Source: Clostridia bacterium | GTDB taxonomy: Bacteria > Bacillota > Clostridia > Oscillospirales > CAG-272 | Direction of reading: 5' to 3' | DNA length: 64,000 nt | Assembly (NCBI GenBank): GCA_017387685.1 | Contig: JAFOEU010000002.1 | Location: 1-64,000, forward strand | Shown: positions 56,798-64,000 of the stretch, one piece after another | How positions within the stretch are numbered: position 1 is the stretch's first letter | Layout of the letters: each line of letters begins with the position of its first letter | The notes under the pieces: model-generated | The model's input: the letters and a program-made list of their open reading frames with translations, nothing else | Told to the model about the DNA's origin: nothing | Database searches by the model: none | Made by a program: the position numbers and the translations under genes

Positions 56798-57349
56798 TTA
56801 GTCAAAAAGAAAGTTTACGTTGCCCGCCATAAGCGCGGTGAAGCCGCGGTAGATGACCTCGGGGCGGTCGTCGAAGTTTGCTTTCATACGGCGCGCGCGG
56901 TCGAGGCTGTCGACTGCGATGGTTGCCTCAAAGATGACGTCCTTCTTCTCGGTCAGCGAGCAGTAAACGTAGCATCTGCCAGTCTTCGGGTCAACGCGCT
57001 CGATGCGGCATTCGGTTGTGATGCCGCGCTTGGTGAAGTCGAGGTAACGCAGAGCTGCAGTCATTGCCGAGTCGAGGACGGATGAGAGAACGTCGGACTT
57101 GAACGCCTGTGCCACGATGCGGCCCTTTTCGCTTACCTGATAGAAGGTAAGTCCGTTTTCCTCAAAAGAGTCGATCAGACCGCCGTCAACCATCTCGTTG
57201 AAGCTCTCGGCAAAGTCGAGGAACATAACGTAATCGGTCTGCATAACGATATCGTTGATGGTGCAGTATTCGAGGGGGTAGTTTATATTTTCAAGAAGGT
57301 AAAGCACGAAGATCTTTACCGTTCGCTTGCTTCCGATGGGTGATGACAT
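56798..57349 (-). CDS. DUF4364-family protein
   Basis: 183 residues. An N-terminal winged helix (KIFVLYLLENINYPLEYCTIND...MVDGGLIDSFEENGLTFYQVSEKGR, in part) is followed by a C-terminal alpha/beta domain ending in GNVNFLFD. DUF4364 proteins are conserved in Clostridia and probably act as transcription regulators. It has its own promoter and ends at a terminator. Confidence 0.85.
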   Translation of the reverse strand: MSSPIGSKRTVKIFVLYLLENINYPLEYCTINDIVMQTDYVMFLDFAESFNEMVDGGLIDSFEENGLTFYQVSEKGRIVAQAFKSDVLSSVLDSAMTAALRYLDFTKRGITTECRIERVDPKTGRCYVYCSLTEKKDVIFEATIAVDSLDRARRMKANFDDRPEVIYRGFTALMAGNVNFLFD

Positions 57350-57383
57350 TGATAATTCTCCTTGTTTGAGTCGCTATATATAA

Positions 57384-57412
57384 ATATTATCATAAAAAAT
57401 GAACTTTTTCAA
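57384..57412 (-). promoter_or_regulatory. Promoter of the DUF4364 gene
   Basis: Minus strand TTGAAA (57412-57407), 17-nt spacer, TAATAT (57389-57384) with an extended TGA. Confidence 0.7.
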
Positions 57413-57421
57413 TAGTTTTTA

Positions 57422-57450
57422 TTGATTTTTTTGAAAAAATGTGATATCAT
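57422..57450 (+). promoter_or_regulatory. Promoter of hom
   Basis: TTGATT (57422-57427), 17-nt spacer, TATCAT (57445-57450) with an extended TGA. Confidence 0.65.
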
Positions 57451-57480
57451 TATGGGTAATAAACAAAAAGGAGCCAAAAC

Positions 57481-58677
57481 ATGCTTAATATTGCACTTAT
57501 GGGCTACGGCGTTATCGGAAGCGGCGTTGCCAAGGTTATTGAAGAAAACAAAAAGCTGATAGCTTCCCGCCTCGGCGAGGAGGTATATCTCAAATATATT
57601 CTCGAGATCCGCGATCTTTCGGGCACTCCCTACGCAGACCGAGTAGTAAGCGATATCAACGTGATTCTGAACGACCCCGAGGTAAAGGTCGTCGTCGAGG
57701 TTATGGGCGGTATCCATCCCGCGTCCGATTTCACCCGCGCTTGCCTCGAGGCGGGCAAGAGTGTTGTCACCGCTAACAAGGCTGTAGTTGCCGATTGCGG
57801 CGACGAGCTTCTTGAGCTTGCAAGAGCGAAGGGCGTTCGTTACCTCTTTGAGGCGAGCGTAGGCGGCGGAATCCCGATCATCCGTCCTCTTATCAACGAC
57901 CTTGCATCCAACGAGATCGAGGGCGTTTACGGTATCCTCAACGGAACCACCAACTATATCCTCACCCGTATGACCAACGAGGGCTGCACCTATGAAGACG
58001 TTCTCAAGGACGCGCAGAAGCTTGGTTACGCCGAGGCTAACCCCGCGGCAGACGTAGAGGGCACCGATGCGCTCCGCAAGATCGCTATCCTTGCCGCTCT
58101 TTCCTACGGCAAGCTTATTCCTATGGATATGCTCAAGGCGAAGGGAATTACCGAGGTTTCGCTTACCGATATCGCGGTTGCCGAGTCCTTTGGCTGCTCG
58201 GTCAAGCTGATCGGACGCGCCGGCAAGCTTGAGGATGGACGCATCTATGCTACCGTTTCTCCCGAATTTGTTGAAGATTCCTGCCCGATGGCACACGTAA
58301 ACGATGTTTTCAACAGCATCCTTGTTCGCGGCAATATGCTTGGTGACGCAATGTTCTACGGCAGAGGCGCAGGTCAGCTCCCCACCGCGGGCGCTGTAGT
58401 TGCAGACGTTATCGATGCGCTTGAAACAAAGTATGCCGCACCCGCAAGACTCTTCTGGGATAAGGCCGGCGAAAATGATATTCTTCCCGCAGATGAAGTT
58501 ATCGGAACCGTGGCAAAGAAGTTCTGCCATATCTTCGAGAACGGCGAAGCTTTGAAGAACGCTGTAGAAGGCAAGATCGATATTTCCTTTGTTTCCTGCA
58601 GCGGTGATATCCATGCGGTAATGTGCTCCGAGCCCGTGCTTGAAGGAAGCGTAAAGACCTATGCCGTCCTCAGCTAA
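57481..58677 (+). CDS. hom: Homoserine dehydrogenase
   Basis: 398 residues. The N-terminal NAD(P) fold is IALMGYGVIGSGVAKV; the active-site region is TANKAVVADCGDELLELA, EASVGGGIPIIRPL, NGTTNYILTRM and GYAEANPAADVEGTDALRK, all standard for Hom. It makes homoserine for threonine and methionine. The usual C-terminal ACT domain is not recognisable and the protein is about 30 residues shorter than ACT-bearing forms, so threonine feedback may be weak. It overlaps the glycosyltransferase gene by 17 bp. Confidence 0.93.
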   Translation: MLNIALMGYGVIGSGVAKVIEENKKLIASRLGEEVYLKYILEIRDLSGTPYADRVVSDINVILNDPEVKVVVEVMGGIHPASDFTRACLEAGKSVVTANKAVVADCGDELLELARAKGVRYLFEASVGGGIPIIRPLINDLASNEIEGVYGILNGTTNYILTRMTNEGCTYEDVLKDAQKLGYAEANPAADVEGTDALRKIAILAALSYGKLIPMDMLKAKGITEVSLTDIAVAESFGCSVKLIGRAGKLEDGRIYATVSPEFVEDSCPMAHVNDVFNSILVRGNMLGDAMFYGRGAGQLPTAGAVVADVIDALETKYAAPARLFWDKAGENDILPADEVIGTVAKKFCHIFENGEALKNAVEGKIDISFVSCSGDIHAVMCSEPVLEGSVKTYAVLS

Positions 58678-59785
58678 AATAAAAGTAACTCATATCCTTA
58701 CCGATTCGAATATCGGAGGAGCCGGAAGGCTTCTCCGATACTTTCTCGAGGAGGCAGACCGTGAGCGATTTGAATACAGCGTCATTCTCCCCGAGGATGC
58801 CGCACTGATCCCCGAGATTGAATCACTCGGTATTCCCGTCGTGACCGCCTACGGCATCGCAGACCGCTCGAATGCTCCCGAAATGCAGGGCATATTGGCG
58901 GAGAAGATCAAAAAGCTCGCCCCCGATATTCTTCACACCCATTCGTCAAGAACGGGAAGATTCGCGGGAGTTGATGCAAAGGTGCCGAGGGTAATACTTA
59001 CCAAGCATTGCTCGGATATGCCGAGCGAGAAATATATGAAGTTTCCATTCAAGCAGATTCTTGCAAGCGAATGGAAAAAGACGCTTCACGGTGCGATCGC
59101 TACCGACGACAGCGCGGCTGAGGCTCTTGCGGCTGAGGCTCTGCGACGCGATAAGATCAAGGTCATCTATAACGGCGCGCCCACTCTCCGTAATCTCGAC
59201 GAGGATGAGAAGAATGCTGTTCGCCGCGAATACGGCATTCCCGAGGATGCCTTCGTTGTCGGCATTTTTGCGCGTACGGAAGCCGTAAAGGATCACGGAA
59301 CCTTTATTGACACCGCGTGTGAATGCATTGCGCGCGGACTTGATAAGGCGTATTTCCTGATCGTCGGAGAGGGAAGTAAGCTTGAAGATATCCGCGATAC
59401 TGTCGAAGGTAAAGACCTTGGCAACAAAGTAAAGATCTGCGGCTTTGTTACCGATATTGCCCCGCTTATGAATATCTGCGACGTGAACGTGAATTGCTCC
59501 GTTGGCACCGAAACCTCAAACCTCGCGCTTCTTGAAGGTATGAGCCTCGGCGTGGTTCCCGTGGTATCCGACCTTGAAGGAAACAAGCGTATTGCCGATG
59601 GCTGCGGAATCGTATGCAACCGCGGTGACAGAGATGCTTTCGCGGATGCGATTGAAGCTCTTTATAATGACAGAGAAAGGCTTCGCTCGCTTTCCACCGC
59701 CGCAAAGGAAAAATACCTTTCAAATTACACCTCCGAGCGTATGGCTCGCGAAGTTGAAGAATATTATCTTTCCTTGTTGAAATAA
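58661..59785 (+). CDS. Glycosyltransferase family 4
   Basis: 374 residues with two Rossmann domains. N-terminal VTHILTDSNIGGAGRLLRYFLEEA is the GT4 start, followed by HTHSSRTG and, in the C-terminal domain, VGIFARTEAVKDH, LIVGEGSKLED and the EX7E-like SNLALLEGMSLGVVPVVSD. GT4 enzymes transfer a sugar from a nucleotide donor to lipid or polysaccharide. The start lies within the last codons of hom. Its 3' end overlaps the convergent symporter gene by 22 bp. Confidence 0.88.
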   Translation: MPSSAKIKVTHILTDSNIGGAGRLLRYFLEEADRERFEYSVILPEDAALIPEIESLGIPVVTAYGIADRSNAPEMQGILAEKIKKLAPDILHTHSSRTGRFAGVDAKVPRVILTKHCSDMPSEKYMKFPFKQILASEWKKTLHGAIATDDSAAEALAAEALRRDKIKVIYNGAPTLRNLDEDEKNAVRREYGIPEDAFVVGIFARTEAVKDHGTFIDTACECIARGLDKAYFLIVGEGSKLEDIRDTVEGKDLGNKVKICGFVTDIAPLMNICDVNVNCSVGTETSNLALLEGMSLGVVPVVSDLEGNKRIADGCGIVCNRGDRDAFADAIEALYNDRERLRSLSTAAKEKYLSNYTSERMAREVEEYYLSLLK

Positions 59786-61092
59786 GCAAAGGTTTCCGTT
59801 TTTATCCTTTTTCGTTCAAGTAAGAGGATCGATATATTTATTAAAGTCATAATACCGATCGAAAGGTCGGCAAGCCCCCATACAGATCCCGGCGGCGTTC
59901 CTGCACTAAGGAGCGCCGCCGCTCCGTATAAGAGCGTAAGAATCCACTCAGCGGTCTTGTTTTTTGTCAGATGAGAAAGGCATAGCTTGCCGTAAAAGCA
60001 TTGGCAGAATACCGTGGCGAGTCCGAAAAGGAGGACAAGCCCGCACATCAGAGGCTCGACCCACGCGCCAAGTGCCGCGCTGTAAGCTCCGACGGTCATC
60101 ATTACCGAATTGTCTGCAAAAGGTTCTACATCCGGATAGCTGACGAGAATGACGAGCGCTGTCAGCGTGCAGAGGAAGACGGTATCAATCAAAACCTCGA
60201 TTATCCCGAGAAAGCCCTGCTCTGCGGGCGAGTCGGAGGATGATGCCGAGTGCGCCATAGGAGATGTTCCCGCACCCGCTTCGTTGCTGATAAGTCCTCG
60301 CATAACTCCGAGGCGAACCGATTTTGAAAGAAAAAATCCGCAGATACCGCCCGTAACTCCGCGCCATTCGAATGCGGAGTGTATTATTTCAGACAAGGCG
60401 CTCGGAATTCTGTCCGCTTTTATTATAAGCGCGGCAAAGGACAGGATACAGAAAACTACCGTCATAAACGGCACTATCTTGCCCGTTGCCGACGATATCC
60501 TTTTCAGCCCGCCCGACGATACCGCGATCATAAGCACCGCGCAGAGCGTTCCCGTAAATATCGGCTTGATATGAAGTATATCCTTGCAAACGCCGACCAT
60601 CGCGTTAACTTGTATCAGACATCCCATAGAAAGCGAATTGACGAGGCAGAGAAGAGCAAAGATAAAACTCAGTATTGCTCCAAATCTCGGCTTTTTTCTT
60701 TCAATCAATACATCCTTTATGTATTCCGCACTTGAGGAAGGTTTACCGTTCTTTCTGCGCGAGAGGGCGAGCAAAGTTTCGGCATATTTAAGTATGGATG
60801 CAAGGATCGCGGAGATGCACATCCAGAATACCGCCCCCGCGCCGCCGTAAAATATCGCCGCAGAGACACCGACTATGTTGCCCACGCCGAGCACGCCCCC
60901 GAGCGCAAGCCAGAGCGCAGACCGCGGAGAAATACCGCTTTTTTTAATTTCTTTCCGCAAAAACGGAGAAATTATCGCCCTCGGACGAATAATCGGCATG
61001 CCTTTCATATATATAATGAAGAAGAGCCCCGCACCGATGAGTGCGCCGGGGAGTAAAACGCCCAAAATCCTCGAATTCAGAAAGTCTATCAA
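59764..61092 (-). CDS. Sodium:alanine symporter (AGCS) family protein
   Basis: 442 residues from the TTG at 61092, which follows AGAGGTGAT at good spacing. About eleven hydrophobic segments. AGCS motifs: GVLGVGNIVGVSAAIFYGGAGAVFW (the Na+/substrate site, shortened), LLALSRR and RGLISNEAGAGTSPMAHSA. It should import alanine or glycine with Na+, which could feed the alanine dehydrogenase coded at 5720-6829. Slightly shorter than typical members (about 450-480). Confidence 0.88.
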   Translation of the reverse strand: MIDFLNSRILGVLLPGALIGAGLFFIIYMKGMPIIRPRAIISPFLRKEIKKSGISPRSALWLALGGVLGVGNIVGVSAAIFYGGAGAVFWMCISAILASILKYAETLLALSRRKNGKPSSSAEYIKDVLIERKKPRFGAILSFIFALLCLVNSLSMGCLIQVNAMVGVCKDILHIKPIFTGTLCAVLMIAVSSGGLKRISSATGKIVPFMTVVFCILSFAALIIKADRIPSALSEIIHSAFEWRGVTGGICGFFLSKSVRLGVMRGLISNEAGAGTSPMAHSASSSDSPAEQGFLGIIEVLIDTVFLCTLTALVILVSYPDVEPFADNSVMMTVGAYSAALGAWVEPLMCGLVLLFGLATVFCQCFYGKLCLSHLTKNKTAEWILTLLYGAAALLSAGTPPGSVWGLADLSIGIMTLINISILLLERKRIKTETFAYFNKER

Positions 61093-61195
61093 TCAAATCA
61101 CCTCTTTGTAGTATATATGCTCGAAATATGTTGGCAATTCCTCGCTCGGGTGCTAAAAATTATGTGAACAATATGTTAATTTGAGGCAAAGGTAC

Positions 61196-61223
61196 TTGAT
61201 TTTTTGAGATTTTGTAGTACAAT
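61196..61223 (+). promoter_or_regulatory. Promoter of groES-groEL
   Basis: TTGATT (61196-61201), 16-nt spacer, TACAAT (61218-61223), 13 bp before the CIRCE element. Confidence 0.7.
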
Positions 61224-61235
61224 TATATGCGTAAG

Positions 61236-61262
61236 TTAGCACTCGGATAAAAAGAGTGCCAA
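61236..61262 (+). promoter_or_regulatory. CIRCE element (HrcA operator)
   Basis: TTAGCACTC (61236-61244), 9-nt spacer, GAGTGCCAA (61254-61262). One mismatch to the consensus TTAGCACTC-N9-GAGTGCTAA. It lies at the transcription start, so HrcA would repress groESL without heat stress. Confidence 0.95.
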
Positions 61263-61316
61263 AATCAAAGTAAATTATTGAGGCGAAAGCCTTTTACCCC
61301 TTAAGGAGGAAGAAAA

Positions 61317-61604
61317 ATGACAATCAAACCCCTTGCAGACCGAGTTGTTATCAAGCTCGTTGAAGCAGAAGAGAAGACCCAGAGCGGTATCATCCTTACC
61401 GCAAGTGCGCAGGAAAAGCCCCAGATCGCAGAAGTAGTTGCAGTCGGCCCCGGCAAGAAGAACGACGACGGTGTTATCATCCCCGTTGCTCTCGAGGTAG
61501 GACAGAAGGTCATCGCGGCTAAGTACTCGGGCACCGAGGTCAAGCTCGACGGTGTTGAATACACCATCATGGCAGAGAAGGACATTCTCGCCGTTATCGA
61601 ATAA
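61317..61604 (+). CDS. groES: Co-chaperonin GroES
   Basis: 95 residues, full length. Starts IKPLADRVVIKLVEAEEKTQ, has the mobile loop SGIILTASAQEKP and the GxK-type VGPGKKNDDG, ends YTIMAEKDILAVIE. It caps GroEL. The ATG has GGAGGAAG upstream; groEL follows after 19 bp. HrcA/CIRCE controlled. Confidence 0.97.
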   Translation: MTIKPLADRVVIKLVEAEEKTQSGIILTASAQEKPQIAEVVAVGPGKKNDDGVIIPVALEVGQKVIAAKYSGTEVKLDGVEYTIMAEKDILAVIE

Positions 61605-61608
61605 TTGA

Positions 61609-63261
<1,653 letters not shown>

Positions 63262-63263
63262 TA

Positions 63264-63324
63264 AGTGCAGAGTGCAGAATGCAGAGTGCAGAGTTGAATG
63301 CACAATGCAAAATGTAAAATGCAA
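63264..63324. repeat. Heptamer repeat tract after groEL (AGTGCAG/AATGCAA units)
   Basis: Successive 7-nt units: AGTGCAG, AGTGCAG, AATGCAG, AGTGCAG, a 5-nt gap (AGTTG), AATGCAC, AATGCAA, AATGTAA, AATGCAA. All follow the pattern A(G/A)TGCAx. It is non-coding and lies between groEL and its terminator. Confidence 0.88.
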
Positions 63325-63328
63325 AAAC

Positions 63329-63361
63329 AAGGGAGTCGAGTTCGGCTCCCTTGACTTTTTT
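63329..63361 (+). terminator. Terminator of groESL
   Basis: 10-bp stem AAGGGAGTCG/CGGCTCCCTT (one G-U pair) with AGTT loop, then TTGACTTTTTT. The TTGACT in the tail is also the -35 of the next promoter. Confidence 0.82.
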
Positions 63362-63379
63362 ATGCAAATATGATATAAT
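63351..63379 (+). promoter_or_regulatory. Promoter of the last gene
   Basis: TTGACT (63351-63356), 17-nt spacer, TATAAT (63374-63379) with an extended TGA. Confidence 0.78.
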
Positions 63380-63399
63380 GATAAAAAAGGAGGTGCGGG

Positions 63400-63939
63400 A
63401 TGAAGAATAATGTTCTGAAATTGAACGGACTTGCAAAACAATTTCGTCCGGTATCAATTGTTGAAGTTTTGGCTTTGTTGATTATTTGTTTTGGTTTGGC
63501 ACAAAGACGCGGATTTGATCCGATTTATATTTTATCTTACATCTGTGCTTTGATATTCTTATATCCGCTTTTCTCGCTTTTGGGATTTACCCGCTCGACT
63601 CGGAAGATACAGCTTGATAAAGGTGTAATGAAATTTACTTATTGGCAGGCGCTCGAGAATCCAGGAGGATTGGGCGAAGGTGCAATCCGTACGAGAGGAT
63701 TTACTCCGAAAGCTAAAGTGAAATATACCGTCACTGATATTGAAAACCTCCGATTTGAGCAGAATGCTCTTGAAAAACTCTTCAACTGTGGTCATTTTTC
63801 TTTTGAAGGCAATACAGTATACGAAACAGATTCCGACTGTGTTGTTCCCAAAACTGCATTTACCTTCTACGGCTTGACTCATTTCCGTCAGACGAAAAAA
63901 GAAATCTGCGACATTCTTGGCGTAAATGAAACCGAATAA
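63400..63939 (+). CDS. Hypothetical membrane protein
   Basis: 179 residues from an ATG after AAGGAGGTG. Two membrane spans at about 19-35 and 42-63, then a soluble domain of about 115 residues with a beta-rich pattern (KIQLDKGVMKFTYWQAL, KVKYTVTDIENLRFEQN) like bacterial PH-type domains. Family not recognised. AT-richer than groEL. It ends at a strong terminator. Confidence 0.75.
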   Translation: MKNNVLKLNGLAKQFRPVSIVEVLALLIICFGLAQRRGFDPIYILSYICALIFLYPLFSLLGFTRSTRKIQLDKGVMKFTYWQALENPGGLGEGAIRTRGFTPKAKVKYTVTDIENLRFEQNALEKLFNCGHFSFEGNTVYETDSDCVVPKTAFTFYGLTHFRQTKKEICDILGVNETE

Positions 63940-63983
63940 AAAAACACGGATATTTGAGCAACTGCTCAAATATCCGTGTTTTT
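63940..63983 (+). terminator. Terminator of the last gene
   Basis: Perfect 20-bp stem (63940-63959 with 63964-63983), AACT loop, T5 at the end of the 3' arm. Confidence 0.92.
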
Positions 63984-64000
63984 ACATTTAACCAGCAACT

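Overview
The window looks like a chromosomal segment of an anaerobic, endospore-forming Bacillota, class Clostridia, of moderate GC content and probably from an uncultured or gut-type lineage. The support is a complete cotJABC spore-coat operon with a sigma-E-like promoter, spoVT, spoVAC, a DnaD/DnaI-type primosome pair, a CIRCE-controlled groESL operon, ECF-type vitamin transporters under riboswitches, several ECF sigma/anti-sigma pairs, and many Thr/Glu-rich lipoproteins. Housekeeping promoters are close to TTGACA-N17-TATAAT, often with an extended TG. Species cannot be told from the sequence.

Layout. 1-5.3 kb: the end of a repeat-containing surface protein, then a surface-polysaccharide operon (flippase, UDP-glucuronate 4-epimerase, a galacturonokinase-like GHMP kinase, a sugar nucleotidyltransferase). 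5.3-7.5 kb: alanine dehydrogenase and SpoVT, separated by a hairpin repeat that also occurs upstream of ald. 7.5-9.9 kb: a beta-helix lipoprotein. 10-15.6 kb: a seven-gene operon (galU, dCMP deaminase, lipoprotein, rimI, tsaD, DnaD, DnaI). 15.7-22.2 kb: two small hypotheticals, spoVAC, then a carbohydrate cluster (Gfo/Idh oxidoreductase, metallo-beta-lactamase lipoprotein, GH36 alpha-galactosidase). 22.2-26.6 kb: hemolysin III protein, the yqeG-endonuclease IV-peptidase operon, and a lone AAA ATPase.

26.6-29 kb is the most unusual part: tRNA-Gly, tRNA-Arg and tRNA-His genes followed by about 400 bp of modular repeats. These carry copies of the tRNA-His T-arm and 3' end in both orientations plus helices with compensatory changes. 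An ECF sigma/anti-sigma pair comes next. 29-36 kb: an MFS transporter and two large lipoproteins that share a C-terminal domain. 36-40.5 kb: folC-folT with a tetrahydrofolate-type riboswitch, queT with a preQ1-type riboswitch, and a GntR-ABC operon. 40.5-47.2 kb: ymdB, LRR protein, two endonuclease/exonuclease/phosphatase proteins, a SleB-like hydrolase, glycerol-1-phosphate dehydrogenase and a CPBP protease.

47.2-52.4 kb: a minus-strand operon (SGNH hydrolase, dusB, ECF sigma factor, anti-sigma factor, MFS-like protein, membrane protein) that ends in three tandem, translationally coupled small membrane proteins of 55-62 residues. An ECF-type promoter sits between sigma and anti-sigma genes. 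52.5-64 kb: sigma factor, zinc-ribbon proteins, cotJABC, a tyrosine phosphatase, DUF4364 protein, homoserine dehydrogenase, glycosyltransferase, an Na+/alanine symporter-type protein, groES-groEL and a final membrane protein.
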